Part shown: piece after piece, positions 44,737 through 55,717 of the stretch
How the letters are laid out: each line of letters opens with the position of its first letter
Position numbering within the stretch: position 1 is the stretch's first letter
Assembly (NCBI RefSeq): GCF_024171605.1
Contig: NZ_JALKAA010000005.1
Span: forward strand, 248,001 to 312,000
Source of the DNA: Pontibacter sp. HSC-36F09
GTDB taxonomy: Bacteria > Bacteroidota > Bacteroidia > Cytophagales > Hymenobacteraceae
Length of the DNA: 64,000 nucleotides
Direction: 5' to 3'
The notes under the pieces: generated by a model
What the model was told of the DNA's origin: nothing
Seen by the model: the letters and a program-made list of their open reading frames with translations, nothing else
Databases searched by the model: none
Made by a program: the position numbers and the translations under genes

Positions 44737-45231
44737 ATGAAAAAACTATTTGCATTGCTATTGACTGCCGCTGTGCTGCAGGCCTGCTCACAAAATAACG
44801 CCACAACTGAAGCTCAGGAAACCACTGAAACTATTGCTGAAACTAACGCATATGGCGCTTCCTTCGAAGAGCAAAACGTACTCTCAGCTGGTCAATTGCA
44901 GCAAGCTGTTAGTGGTAATGATTCCATACAGGCTACCGTTGCTGCTGAAATTGCGGAAAGCTGCCAGTCAAAGGGTTGCTGGATGGATGTGAAGCTGGAA
45001 GATGGTAGCACGATGAAAGTGACTTTCCGTGACTACGGTTTTTTCCTGCCGGTAGAAGATCTGTCTGGCAAAACGGCCGTGTTTACAGGTATAGCCAAGC
45101 ATGAAGTGATCTCGGTAGAAGACCAGCGCCATTTTGCCGAGGATGCAGGGAAGTCTGCTGAGGAGATTGCCGCCATCACCGAGCCAAGAGAAGAGTTGCG
45201 CTTCGTGGCCGACGGCGTGAAACTGAAATAG
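44737..45231 (+). CDS. DUF4920 lipoprotein
   Basis: I chose the ATG at 44737 (164 residues), giving the lipobox L14-Q-A-C17. A Thr/Glu-rich linker follows. The domain has ESCQSKGCWMDVKLEDGSTM, then KVTFRDYGFFLPVEDLSGKT and VFTGIAKHEVISVEDQRHFA, characteristic of DUF4920, a small OB-fold-like periplasmic protein. It carries two cysteines (SCQSKGC) as a possible metal or redox site. Function unknown. It has its own promoter and terminator. Confidence 0.9.
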   Translation: MKKLFALLLTAAVLQACSQNNATTEAQETTETIAETNAYGASFEEQNVLSAGQLQQAVSGNDSIQATVAAEIAESCQSKGCWMDVKLEDGSTMKVTFRDYGFFLPVEDLSGKTAVFTGIAKHEVISVEDQRHFAEDAGKSAEEIAAITEPREELRFVADGVKLK

Positions 45232-45255
45232 ACGATTACGCTATACCTTTACCTG

Positions 45256-45292
45256 AGCGGCTGTTTTTCCGGAAGAACAGCCGCTTTGTTTT
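45256..45292 (+). terminator. Terminator after the DUF4920 gene
   Basis: AGCGGCTGTT and AACAGCCGCT pair around TTTCCGGAAG, followed by TTGTTTT. Two octamer copies (45299-45306, 45310-45317) lie just beyond. Confidence 0.85.
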
Positions 45293-45421
45293 CCGCTGCT
45301 ATACCTACCCTATACCTGATCAAACCGCTTTGCCTCCCGCCAGAAGCAATGTGCCAGGTTGTCTGATACATAAAACTCCGACTTGTGATTTATCAGGCAT
45401 CTTCGCAGGTATATGCGCTGA

Positions 45422-47491
<2,070 letters not shown>

Positions 47492-47905
47492 TCAGAACAT
47501 ATTACAAAAAAATAAGCGCCGGTCTACAAGAGGCCGGCGCTTATTGATTTACAAACAAACAATAAAACAATTAAACTTGGGTATAGGCCGCAAGGCCCTT
47601 CTTCCCGACACAGCTTGAAAGCCAGGAAGCATGCTGCAAATGGAGTCAATTAAGTGGACAAAAAAAAATGAAATAGACGAACAGCCGAAAAGGATATACG
47701 AACAACCGTTTCCCTTCCTTTTCAGGTTTGATCTTTTAAAAAGCGGAATTGATGGGGCAGGCTTGCCCTTCTGTATAGTATATGGCTGTGTTTATATGAG
47801 CGCGTCGTAATATTGCTTAACTTCAGTAAAAGACAGATATTACTCTTGCATTCTCGACCCATTCCCAACACAGCCTTGAACTTGATAGCCCTACCACCAT
47901 TTACC
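47492..47905. other. Intergenic region with ligA terminator
   Basis: 414 bases. AATAAGCGCCGG and CCGGCGCTTATT (47511-47544) form a bidirectional hairpin directly behind ligA. The remaining bases up to the histidine kinase start at 47906 contain no visible gene. A run of nine A lies at about 47659-47669. Confidence 0.7.
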
Positions 47906-48919
47906 ATGAAGAAGCGGTACAAATTAGCCATACACGTGGCAGCCTGGGCATTTTTTGGGGCCTGGATCTTCTACATCCAGTTTCAGCGCGGCCTTACCTT
48001 CAACAAGGCGGTTGACTCGCTGGTGGGACTGAGTTTTGCCATGATGATCTTCTACCTGAACTGGTATGTACTGATTCCCCGGTTTCTGGCCAAAAACCGG
48101 ATTTTTGCCTACCTCGGGGTTGTTTTACTCACACTCACAGTGGTAGCGCTAGTACGCTCCCCGCTCGACTTTTATGTGTTCCGGGAGTTCAACCCGGGTA
48201 TGAAGGTGCTCTACTCCTCGGACCGCATTCTCAACTATGTACTGGCCGGTTTGATTGTCGTGTTTATCAGCTCGGCATTGAAGGTAACCGGCAACTACAT
48301 CCGCAATGAGCGGCGCAACAAAGAGCTCGAGAACCAGAAACTGGCAGCTGAACTAAATTTCCTGAAGTCGCAGGTGAATCCGCATTTTCTTTTCAACACG
48401 CTCAACAACATTTACTCGCTGGCATACAAGCAGTCGCCTGAAACGCCGGACGCCATCATGAAACTCTCACTCCTGATGCGCTACATGCTGTATGAAAGTA
48501 ACGACACGCTGGTGAGTCTGGAGAAGGAAGTGGAGCACATCCAGAACTTTATTGACCTGCAGAAGTTGCGCCTGCGCGAGCAAACCAGCATCCGGCTGAA
48601 CGCAGAAGGCGACCTGACCGGAAAACAGATCGCTCCGATGCTGCTGATGACGTTGGTGGAGAATGCGTTTAAACACGGACTGGTGAGTCGCAACGAGGTG
48701 GGCATCACGCTCAACCTGGTCGTGACGGACGAATGGCTGCAATTCTCGACGGTGAACAACAGCAGTAGTCACAAAAAAAAGGACTTTGGCGGCATTGGTT
48801 TGCAAAATCTAAAGCAACGCCTTAACTTGCTCTACGCCCACCAACACGAACTTCACCTGGAAGATAAAGACGATACTTTTTTTGCCTCGCTGAAACTGTA
48901 TTTCCAACCAAAAAAATAA
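47906..48919 (+). CDS. LytS/YehU-type sensor histidine kinase
   Basis: I chose the ATG at 47906 (337 residues). Four transmembrane helices (about residues 10-125) precede a coiled coil, then the His_kinase box with His160 in QVNPHFLFNTLNNIYSL. The C-terminal ATPase region follows (LMTLVENAFKHGL and GIGLQNLKQRL). No extra sensor domain is seen, so the signal enters through the membrane segments. Its partner is the LytTR response regulator, 4 bases downstream. Confidence 0.95.
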   Translation: MKKRYKLAIHVAAWAFFGAWIFYIQFQRGLTFNKAVDSLVGLSFAMMIFYLNWYVLIPRFLAKNRIFAYLGVVLLTLTVVALVRSPLDFYVFREFNPGMKVLYSSDRILNYVLAGLIVVFISSALKVTGNYIRNERRNKELENQKLAAELNFLKSQVNPHFLFNTLNNIYSLAYKQSPETPDAIMKLSLLMRYMLYESNDTLVSLEKEVEHIQNFIDLQKLRLREQTSIRLNAEGDLTGKQIAPMLLMTLVENAFKHGLVSRNEVGITLNLVVTDEWLQFSTVNNSSSHKKKDFGGIGLQNLKQRLNLLYAHQHELHLEDKDDTFFASLKLYFQPKK

Positions 48920-48923
48920 ACCT

Positions 48924-49658
48924 ATGACCATCCGCTGCCTTGCCGTTGACGACGAACCGCTAGCCCTCGATATTATTGAGAGCTATGTAAGCAAATTGCC
49001 TTTTCTTCAACTTGTGAAAACCTGCTCCAGCGCCACCGAGGCCATGCAGGTATTGCAGCAAGAGCACATCGACCTGATGTTTCTGGACATTGAAATGCCC
49101 GAACTGACAGGTATACAGTTTCTGAACATACTCAAACACCAGCCGCTCATCATCTTCACGACGGCCTACCCAAATTATGCGCTGGAGGGTTTTAACCACG
49201 ACGCCGTGGACTACCTCCTCAAGCCAATTCCCTTCGACCGTTTTCTGAAAGCTGTGAACAAGGCGCAGGAACGTCTGCAGCGCAGCAACAAAGCACCGGA
49301 GGCTCAGGTAACCGCCCCTGCTCCACAAGCACCCGAGCAAGATTTCATGTTCGTGAAGGCAGACTACAAGACCGTCCGCGTCGGCTTTGCCGACATCCTC
49401 TGGATAGAAGGTTTGAAGGACTACATCATTATCCAGACCAAAGACCAAAAGATCATCACCCTCCTAAGCATGAACAAGGCCATGGAGAAACTCCCGGAGT
49501 CAAAGTTCATGCGCGTACACCGCTCCTTTATCGTGGCCCTGCACAAGATCGACAGCATCGAAAAAGGCCGTATCCGCATCGGCAACAAAGAAATCCCGAT
49601 CGGTGAGGTATACAAAGACCACTTTCTGCATTGGGTGGAGGAAAATAATATACAGTAA
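48924..49658 (+). CDS. LytTR-family response regulator
   Basis: 244 residues. The receiver domain (1-125) has the acidic pocket DD (9-10), phosphoacceptor Asp55 in LMFLDIEMPELTG, and the KP motif in VDYLLKPIPFDRF. A proline/alanine linker leads to a LytTR DNA-binding domain (about 140-244; DILWIEGLKDYIIIQTKDQK, FMRVHRSFIVALHKIDSIEK). It is the cognate regulator of the preceding kinase; the target genes are not known. Confidence 0.95.
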   Translation: MTIRCLAVDDEPLALDIIESYVSKLPFLQLVKTCSSATEAMQVLQQEHIDLMFLDIEMPELTGIQFLNILKHQPLIIFTTAYPNYALEGFNHDAVDYLLKPIPFDRFLKAVNKAQERLQRSNKAPEAQVTAPAPQAPEQDFMFVKADYKTVRVGFADILWIEGLKDYIIIQTKDQKIITLLSMNKAMEKLPESKFMRVHRSFIVALHKIDSIEKGRIRIGNKEIPIGEVYKDHFLHWVEENNIQ

Positions 49659-49884
49659 GTTTTTTGTATAGCACATTTACGTATCACGACTTCTTTAGAG
49701 ATGATTGTACAAAGGACTGCTCTACAATGGATAAAGGTCTTTTCGAAAAATGCTTACGCTATACCTATTCCATCTCCTGTTTTTTGTCAAACAAATTTAC
49801 CCTAATCACCAGAAGTCGTGCTAGGCCACAACACTTGCAGAATCCATCGGATAATTCGAACTTCGTGCTTTAGAAAAACAGCGC

Positions 49885-50754
49885 ATGATACAAGATACAT
49901 TTAAAGGAACAGGTGTTGCCCTGATAACGCCTTTTGCCAGTAACCAGGACGTGGACTATGATGGGCTGCGTCAGTTGCTCGATTTCACCATAGAAGGTGG
50001 CGTGGAGTACCTCGTGGTGAACGGAACCACGGGTGAGTCCGTGACTACTACAACTGAAGAGAAAGCCGGAATTCTGGCCTTCGTAAAGAAGCATGTCAAC
50101 GGCCGTGTACCGCTGGTATACGGTTTGGGTGGCAACAACACACGGGAGGTGCTCGACGCGATCCAGAAAACAGACTTGGAAGGTATAGCTGCCATGCTTT
50201 CGGTGAGTCCCTACTACAACAAGCCTTCGCAACAGGGTATTATCCAGCACTATACCCAGATAGCCGACGCCTGCCCTGTGCCGGTGATCCTATACAATGT
50301 GCCGGGCCGCACGGGCAGCAATATGTCCCCTGAAACCACCGTGCGATTGGCTGCACATAAGAACATCATCGGCATTAAAGAAGCTTCCGGCAACCTGGAA
50401 CAGTGCATGTACATTGCCAAGCACAAGCCAGCCGACTTTTTGCTGATCAGTGGCGACGATATGCTTACGCTGCCGATGATCGCTTTCGGTGCCGTGGGCG
50501 TGATTTCCGTGCTAGCGAACGCATTCCCTGAGAAATTCAGCAACATGGTCCGTCTTGGCTTATCCAATCAATTCAAAGAAGCATCTGACTTGCTTTTCGA
50601 TTTCGTGGATATCAACCCGATGATGTATGAAGAAAGTAATCCGGTGGGCGTAAAAGCATTGCTGGAGCGCTTTGGCGTATGCGGCGGCGCGGTGCGTCTT
50701 CCGTTGGTGGAGGCTTCTGCCGGTCTCAAAGACAGACTTTACAAGCAACTGTAG
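49885..50754 (+). CDS. dapA: 4-hydroxy-tetrahydrodipicolinate synthase
   Basis: 289 residues, the standard length. It condenses pyruvate with aspartate semialdehyde in the lysine/diaminopimelate pathway. The Schiff-base Lys165 is in NIIGIKEASGN, with Tyr137 in ILYNVPGRT and the GTTGESVT motif near residue 47. The usual product feeds cell-wall diaminopimelate synthesis. It stands alone behind the two-component genes. Confidence 0.98.
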   Translation: MIQDTFKGTGVALITPFASNQDVDYDGLRQLLDFTIEGGVEYLVVNGTTGESVTTTTEEKAGILAFVKKHVNGRVPLVYGLGGNNTREVLDAIQKTDLEGIAAMLSVSPYYNKPSQQGIIQHYTQIADACPVPVILYNVPGRTGSNMSPETTVRLAAHKNIIGIKEASGNLEQCMYIAKHKPADFLLISGDDMLTLPMIAFGAVGVISVLANAFPEKFSNMVRLGLSNQFKEASDLLFDFVDINPMMYEESNPVGVKALLERFGVCGGAVRLPLVEASAGLKDRLYKQL

Positions 50755-50782
50755 TCAGCTGCGCAAGGTATAGCAAACAGAG

Positions 50783-50818
50783 CAGGAAGGTTGGCGATGG
50801 TCAGCCTTCCTTTTTTGT
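50783..50818 (+). terminator. Terminator of dapA
   Basis: AGGAAGG and CCTTCCT arms pair within AGGAAGGTTGGCGATGGTCA plus GCCTTCC, followed by six T. Confidence 0.85.
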
Positions 50819-50846
50819 TCGAACAAAGATATTTTCGCTATATTCG
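50814..50846 (+). promoter_or_regulatory. Weak candidate promoter of the lipoprotein gene
   Basis: TTTG at 50814-50817 and TATATTCG at 50839-50846 with 21 bases between; the spacer is slightly long and the left element overlaps the T run of the dapA terminator. Confidence 0.3.
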
Positions 50847-50874
50847 TTTTCTTCTATCCTAATACCCTACCACA

Positions 50875-51768
50875 ATGCGCATACCTGCGATCCTGTTTCT
50901 AGCCCTGAGCATGGTGGCATGCAATAGCTCTCCGGACCAGTCACAGGCCGATAAAACGGATCATGCGCATCTGGTGGAAACCGACACCAGCCTGGCAGAG
51001 GCACCCGACTCCGCTAAGTTGCCCCACGACGAGGAACTGCAGCACTATATCCCCGACACAGCCGATTTAAGCCCTGAACCCAACACGGCCGCTAAGATCA
51101 TGATCGAGGGGCGTTTCCATAAGCATGAGGTATGGCAGGGTGCGGAGCAAAAGTCCTGGATGGCGCTGGTGCAGCAAGACAGTATTTTCCGGCTGCAGCC
51201 CAGTCACCTGCAGGTCACTACTTTTTTCGATCCGGTTTATGACAAAGGACGGCAGGTACAATCCGGTCGTGAAGTGCGAGGTGAACACCAGAATACACTT
51301 TTCTTCGTGACAGGTATAGCCAAACTACAGGAGAGTGAAATAGACACAGTGGGCTACTCCAATCAGGTCATTTTGCCGAATACAGCCATCGACCTCCGAT
51401 ATAAAGGCGAGACCTATACCCTGTCGGCCAGCGGCGACAGCATACAGCAGGAAGGATCCGAATCCTACTCGGTGCAGAACTATAAGTGGACGGTGTCAGG
51501 TACTAAGAACGGACGCAGGATTTCGCAGGAACTGGCATCTGATGAGAATTTTGAGAGTGCCATTTATGTGCTCCTCTGGGTAGGCGATTTGGACCGCGAT
51601 GGTATACCTGATCTGCTGGCCGATCTGTCCAACCACTTTAACGCCACTAAGGTTACGCTTTTCCTGTCTTCTCTCGCCGATAAAGGGAAACTTTACAAGC
51701 AAGTGGCCGATTTTAAAACAGAAGCCTACCCCGAAATCGCCAGTCCTGACAGCCTGGTAAAACCATAA
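50875..51768 (+). CDS. Hypothetical lipoprotein
   Basis: 297 residues. Lipobox V14-A15-C16 follows a basic N-terminus (IPAILFLALSMVAC). The mature part starts acidic and disordered and then forms beta-rich segments (KIMIEGRFHKHEVWQGAEQK, TLFFVTGIAKLQESEID, KYKWTVSGTKNG-like strands). VGDLDRDGIPDLLADLSNHF has the DxDxDG pattern of an EF-hand-like or FG-GAP-like calcium loop. Family not recognised. Confidence 0.78.
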   Translation: MRIPAILFLALSMVACNSSPDQSQADKTDHAHLVETDTSLAEAPDSAKLPHDEELQHYIPDTADLSPEPNTAAKIMIEGRFHKHEVWQGAEQKSWMALVQQDSIFRLQPSHLQVTTFFDPVYDKGRQVQSGREVRGEHQNTLFFVTGIAKLQESEIDTVGYSNQVILPNTAIDLRYKGETYTLSASGDSIQQEGSESYSVQNYKWTVSGTKNGRRISQELASDENFESAIYVLLWVGDLDRDGIPDLLADLSNHFNATKVTLFLSSLADKGKLYKQVADFKTEAYPEIASPDSLVKP

Positions 51769-51810
51769 AGTTGTGCAAGCGTTATATACCTGCAAAAGCA
51801 AGGTATAGCC

Positions 51811-52314
51811 GTGAAAAAACACAAGGGTGAACTCGAAATAGACGAGGATATTAAACTGGAAAGCGCCAACTGGAAAGTCCAGCGGGTAGCCTGGGTCCTG
51901 ATGGTCTTAGTCGTAATTGCCGCTTTGCTAGGTTTTACCGGCAATGGTGGCATTGGCAACCTACAGAGATTAAAAGCCGGCAGCAGTGCCGATGGGCTTG
52001 AGATCGAATATGAACGGTTCCTGAGACGCGGTGCCCCGGCCGAAATCAAAGTAAACCTGGTCCCCTCCGGCGGAGACTCCCTCATGGACCTGCGACTCAA
52101 CAAAGATTTTTACGAGAAATTCCATGTAGAAAGGATCCTTCCTGAACCTTCGGAGCAATTTACCCACGAGCAGGGCATTACGTATCGTTTTGCTTCCGCA
52201 AACCAGCCGTTTTTAGTCATCTTTTACGTGAAGCCTGATGGCATGGGCTCCCTGCCTTTGCAATTCTCGACTTCCGAAAAGGCTGTTCGTATCACACCAT
52301 TCATATACCCTTAA
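51811..52314 (+). CDS. Single-pass membrane protein, DUF421 partner
   Basis: 167 residues from a GTG at 51811. One transmembrane helix (VAWVLMVLVVIAALLGFTG, residues about 28-46) precedes a soluble beta-rich domain (EIEYERFLRRGAPAEIKVNL). It lies 9 bases upstream of the DUF421 gene, so the two form an operon and perhaps a complex. No specific family recognised. The octamer AGGTATAG sits directly upstream of the start. Confidence 0.75.
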   Translation: MKKHKGELEIDEDIKLESANWKVQRVAWVLMVLVVIAALLGFTGNGGIGNLQRLKAGSSADGLEIEYERFLRRGAPAEIKVNLVPSGGDSLMDLRLNKDFYEKFHVERILPEPSEQFTHEQGITYRFASANQPFLVIFYVKPDGMGSLPLQFSTSEKAVRITPFIYP

Positions 52315-52323
52315 GTCTACGCT

Positions 52324-52770
52324 ATGGAAACCGTTATCAGAGGATTAATCTTGTATGTGTTCCTGATGATTATTTTCAGGATAAGCGGTAAAAGAACCCT
52401 GTACGAGGCTACGGTCTTTGACTTTGTGCTCTTGCTGATCATTGCCGAAACGGCAGAGCAGGCGCTCGGTGGCGAGGACAAGTCTATTACCAATAGCTTT
52501 TTGCTGATCGTTACGCTTTTGCTTACCGACATCAGCCTTTCGCTTCTGAAGCAGAAATTCAAATACTTTGGAAAGGTGCTGGACGGCGTGCCGGTCATTC
52601 TCCTGGACGATGGCAAACTGCTGCACGACCGGCTGAAGAAAGTGCGGGTAGACGAGGCAGATATCATGGAGTCGGCACGGGATCTGCAAGGGCTGCAACG
52701 GCTTGATCAGATCAAGTACGCCATTCTGGAAAAAGACGGCAGGATCACCATCATCCCGAAAGAACAGTAA
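52324..52770 (+). CDS. DUF421 (YetF-like) membrane protein
   Basis: 148 residues. Two to three N-terminal helices (VIRGLILYVFLMIIFRISGK and LLLIIAETAEQAL, TNSFLLIVTLLLTDISLSLL) are followed by a cytoplasmic alpha/beta domain (VLDGVPVILLDDGKLLHDRL, LQRLDQIKYAILEKDGRITI). This is the DUF421 architecture. No enzymatic role is established. It follows its membrane-protein partner by 9 bases. Confidence 0.92.
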   Translation: METVIRGLILYVFLMIIFRISGKRTLYEATVFDFVLLLIIAETAEQALGGEDKSITNSFLLIVTLLLTDISLSLLKQKFKYFGKVLDGVPVILLDDGKLLHDRLKKVRVDEADIMESARDLQGLQRLDQIKYAILEKDGRITIIPKEQ

Positions 52771-52851
52771 AAGAAGGAAATAAAAAAAGATATAGCTTTT
52801 TCAGGCTATACCTTGCTATACCTACTGGTATACAGTGTGTAGGTTTCTTGC

Positions 52852-53394
52852 TTAGTTGTCGGTCAGCGCATACCTGGACTCCACTTCTTTTTTGATATTA
52901 TTGAGGCCATCCTCAAACTCCTCTCCTACAGTACTATCAATCAGCAGACTCGAAAACTTCCGGACTGGGTTGTCTCCTATGTATTGTTCAAAATGCCAGG
53001 TAAGTTTCGTGCCCTCTTCTGTCTCTTCTAATACAAAGGTGCTGTTTGCTTTATCGTTTTCTTCGAATTCGAGGTTGGTGACAAGCCGGCTTGGTGGCTC
53101 GACTTCTACAATCGTAACCACGCTCTGCCCAATGCTCCTCCGCTGGCTCTTCCAGTTGTAGCGCGCGCCTATGGCCGGGCCGGCATTAAGCTCCTCAGCT
53201 GGGTCAAGGTGGTGTCCTGGCAGCCATTTTGGCCAGTTACGCAAATCACTGAGTTGCTCAAAAGCCACTTCAGCAGGGGCATCAATGATGATATCGCGTT
53301 GCAAATGGATCTGACGGGGCAGGCTAATCGAAATGATGCCCAGAATAGCGATTAACGTGGCGGCTCCTAGCAGTAAAGATTTTAATACATGCAT
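52852..53394 (-). CDS. SRPBCC-family (START-like) protein
   Basis: 180 residues. One N-terminal hydrophobic helix (LKSLLLGAATLIAILGIISI) anchors it. The remainder is a SRPBCC fold (LQRDIIIDAPAEVAFEQLSD, WPKWLPGHHLD, SRLVTNLEFEENDKANSTFV, EGTKLTWHFEQYIG). These domains bind hydrophobic ligands. It converges on the DUF421 gene; the 53395-53594 gap ends with the terminator of the disordered-protein genes. Confidence 0.9.
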   Translation of the reverse strand: MHVLKSLLLGAATLIAILGIISISLPRQIHLQRDIIIDAPAEVAFEQLSDLRNWPKWLPGHHLDPAEELNAGPAIGARYNWKSQRRSIGQSVVTIVEVEPPSRLVTNLEFEENDKANSTFVLEETEEGTKLTWHFEQYIGDNPVRKFSSLLIDSTVGEEFEDGLNNIKKEVESRYALTDN

Positions 53395-53470
53395 ATAAGT
53401 TTATGGTAAACGTAAATTCTTATCAATCCAAATTAATTTAATACAATTTTCAAAATGTCGTAAGAAATGA

Positions 53471-53496
53471 AAAAAACCACAGCTGTTACGCTGTGG
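53471..53496 (-). terminator. Terminator of the minus-strand disordered-protein genes
   Basis: On the minus strand CCACAGC and GCTGTGG pair around GTAACA and are followed by six to seven T. It lies about 100 bases beyond the stop at 53595. Confidence 0.75.
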
Positions 53497-53594
53497 CCTT
53501 TCTCAGATGGAAATTCAATACTAATGTATAGTGACTTATACGCAAGAGTTAAAAAAAGTATACAAGCGCGTAATATCATTTCGCCGGGCCGCTC

Positions 53595-54128
53595 TTAATA
53601 GTACCTGCCACTTTGCTCAGACGAGCCATAGTGATCATCGCCGAAATCGCGGAACTCATCGGCCGTGCCGTAAGAAGCGTCGTGGCGATAGCCATGGTTT
53701 CCCCTGCTGTCGAAGTTGCGGTACAGGTCACCTTCCTCGGGGTTGTCGTAATTCGGATTATACCCTGAACTGTAGCGGTAGCGGGTCCTCTCGAAGCTGT
53801 CGGGGTTGTAGAATTGCGGATTACCCCGGCTTACTCTTCCCAGATCGTTTTCGGAACCGTGCGGCAAGCCGTACTCTTCATGTCTAGGCACACCACTATA
53901 GGTGTTGGTTTCATAGGTGGTGTTGTAGTAATCCTCCATGTCACCGCGGTAGTTGCCTTCGGGCATGCGTGGCTTCTCATACCTTGCGCGGTACTGCCGG
54001 CCAGCCCCCTCGTCTTCTGGTCTTCTGTCCCAGTCGTGGCGCTCCTCGCGGTAGTACTGCTGGCGCGGATACTCCTGCTCGTACTGGCGGCTGTAATCAT
54101 TATAATTTTGATCTCTGTAGTTTCTCAT
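53595..54128 (-). CDS. Arg/Tyr-rich disordered protein 1
   Basis: I chose the ATG at 54128 (177 residues; MRNYRDQNYNDYSRQYEQ). By hand count it has 26 Tyr, 24 Arg, one Lys and no Cys, with much Asn, Asp, Glu, Gly and Ser. It has almost no aliphatic residues and no predicted fold. The sticker-and-spacer composition (Tyr and Arg among polar residues) resembles proteins that phase-separate or bind nucleic acid. It shares this style with the next two proteins, and the MRNxR start with the second. Family unknown; the long antisense ORFs over it are composition artefacts. Confidence 0.72.
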   Translation of the reverse strand: MRNYRDQNYNDYSRQYEQEYPRQQYYREERHDWDRRPEDEGAGRQYRARYEKPRMPEGNYRGDMEDYYNTTYETNTYSGVPRHEEYGLPHGSENDLGRVSRGNPQFYNPDSFERTRYRYSSGYNPNYDNPEEGDLYRNFDSRGNHGYRHDASYGTADEFRDFGDDHYGSSEQSGRYY

Positions 54129-54191
54129 AGTTATATCTCTTAAATGACAGCCGCAGAAGAGCACTCTCCTGCGGCCGCATGGTTTTACAAA

Positions 54192-54866
54192 TTAGTGTCG
54201 GTTGTGTCGATCTTCAGAGCGGCGCTGCGTGCGGCTCTCCTGTCCCCACCGGCCGAGGTTGCTGTAATGGCTGTCCTCACCAAAGTGGTCGCGGCCCTCG
54301 GTGTGGTTACGTCCGGCAAAACCACCGCTGTAATCGTTGTCATACATCCGGTTGTCCAACTCGTAGCGACGATATGACTCATAGTCTCCTATGGAAGAGT
54401 GGCCCTGGAAATTACGATCTCCTCGGCCTACATCATGTCCAAAGCGTTCATCACCCAAACCCGTACGTGTCCATGAGCTGCCCGGACGACGCAGGTCGTC
54501 ATAGTCGCGGTTGCTGTAGTCGGCCTGCGGATCGTAGTGTCGGTCTGAGTTGTAATCGTCGTTTGGCACATAACTCATGCCATAGGGGTTGTCGTTTCTT
54601 CTGCGTCTGCTCGAAGTATAATCTTCGCCGCTGTATTGAGCCCCGCCCGGCTGAAAGCGTCCCTGCCTTGAGCCGTATTCGTGGTCAATGTTGGTGTTGA
54701 AAGATCTGGTGTCATAGTAGTCGTCTTCCTGCGCACCGTAGCCGCTGTTGAAGCGCGAATCCACGGTGTAGTTGCCGCGGTCTGAGTTCTCGCCATGGTG
54801 GTGGCTGTGCGCCCAGCGTGGCTCTACGTTACGATTTTCACGGTTTTCTTCTCGGTTGTTTCTCAT
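54192..54866 (-). CDS. Arg/Tyr-rich disordered protein 2
   Basis: 224 residues, starting MRNNREENRENRNVEPRW. By hand count it has 33 Arg, 19 Tyr, no Lys and no Cys, with several His (HSHHHGEN). The whole chain is polar and disordered with small clusters such as SSRRRRND. It is separated from protein 1 by 63 bases, which hold a GCCGCAG/CTGCGGC hairpin, and is probably transcribed with it. Divergent from protein 3 by 131 bases. Function unknown; nucleic-acid binding or condensate formation is inference. Confidence 0.75.
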   Translation of the reverse strand: MRNNREENRENRNVEPRWAHSHHHGENSDRGNYTVDSRFNSGYGAQEDDYYDTRSFNTNIDHEYGSRQGRFQPGGAQYSGEDYTSSRRRRNDNPYGMSYVPNDDYNSDRHYDPQADYSNRDYDDLRRPGSSWTRTGLGDERFGHDVGRGDRNFQGHSSIGDYESYRRYELDNRMYDNDYSGGFAGRNHTEGRDHFGEDSHYSNLGRWGQESRTQRRSEDRHNRH

Positions 54867-54997
54867 AGCGTTGTGTTTTAGTTCCTACATAATTCAGCTA
54901 CTGTTTACGGGCATGCCCCCGCTTTGGGTTAATGACAAGTACTAAACTCCCAACCGGATTGTGCGTTAATAGAGGGTGTACCAATCAAGATAAAACT

Positions 54998-55654
54998 ATG
55001 GACAGACATAATAACTGGCAGGACCGACGCGATGATCGCACACACGACAACCGTCGATTAGACGAATCGCAGTACAGGGGCGCCTACCGCTTAGACGAAG
55101 ACAGTCACTACACCACCTACAACCGCTCCCGCCATGGCGACCTGGGTGAGAGAGACCGCAACCACGATAACCACGGAGGTGACTACGTATACCGCCGCAG
55201 CCGCAACCTGCAGGACAACGATGGCTATACCGAGCGCCAGTACCAGCAAAGCTACCGCGGTGGAAGTTCACGACAAGGAATTGAAAATGACTTTGGTGGA
55301 CGCTATGGTGGCAGCGCAGGTATGCGCGACAGCCGATCAGACTACAGCAGCGGGCGTATGCGTGGTAGCGATCAGCAGAACGGTGATTATTACAGCCACC
55401 ATTCCAGCAACTTCGACGCCGACTACCGTCCTGACCATTTCCAGCATCATCCTGGCGAGAACTATGGCAACATGGCCGGCTCCCTGAGCTACGGCTACGA
55501 CGGCGGCTACAACTCCGATCCGGACTATAACCGTCGTTACAATCCCCTGACCGGTGAGTTGCGCCAACGCCAGGGCAGCTACGAGCAGCGGCAGCCACGC
55601 CGCTATGGTCCACCGGATAACACCGCTTCCAATCCGGATTATGACCGCTATTAA
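54998..55654 (+). CDS. Arg/Tyr-rich disordered protein 3
   Basis: I chose the ATG at 54998 (218 residues; MDRHNNWQDRRDDRTHDN). By hand count it has 32 Arg, 24 Tyr, no Lys and no Cys. Repeated GRYGGS, GYDGGYNSDPDYNRRYN and QRQPRRYGPP segments are low in complexity. It is divergent from protein 2 and shares its Lys-free, Tyr/Arg-rich composition. The TAA stop overlaps an AGGTATAG octamer (55654-55661). The protein looks intrinsically disordered; role unknown. Confidence 0.75.
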   Translation: MDRHNNWQDRRDDRTHDNRRLDESQYRGAYRLDEDSHYTTYNRSRHGDLGERDRNHDNHGGDYVYRRSRNLQDNDGYTERQYQQSYRGGSSRQGIENDFGGRYGGSAGMRDSRSDYSSGRMRGSDQQNGDYYSHHSSNFDADYRPDHFQHHPGENYGNMAGSLSYGYDGGYNSDPDYNRRYNPLTGELRQRQGSYEQRQPRRYGPPDNTASNPDYDRY

Positions 55655-55717
55655 GGTATAGCCATAACCCTGAAGCTAATACAGAGTAAAACTTAAGACA
55701 ACTAAAACAGCTAAAAG

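Noticed and set aside
53531..53887. 118-residue plus-strand ORF rich in Cys and Arg
   Set aside because: It lies antisense to Arg/Tyr-rich disordered protein 1; long antisense frames are a composition effect of these low-complexity genes.
54179..54700. 173-residue plus-strand ORF
   Set aside because: It is antisense to disordered protein 2 and is dominated by Cys/Ser/Arg from reversed codons.
54996..55613. 205-residue minus-strand ORF rich in Cys and Ser
   Set aside because: It is antisense to disordered protein 3.
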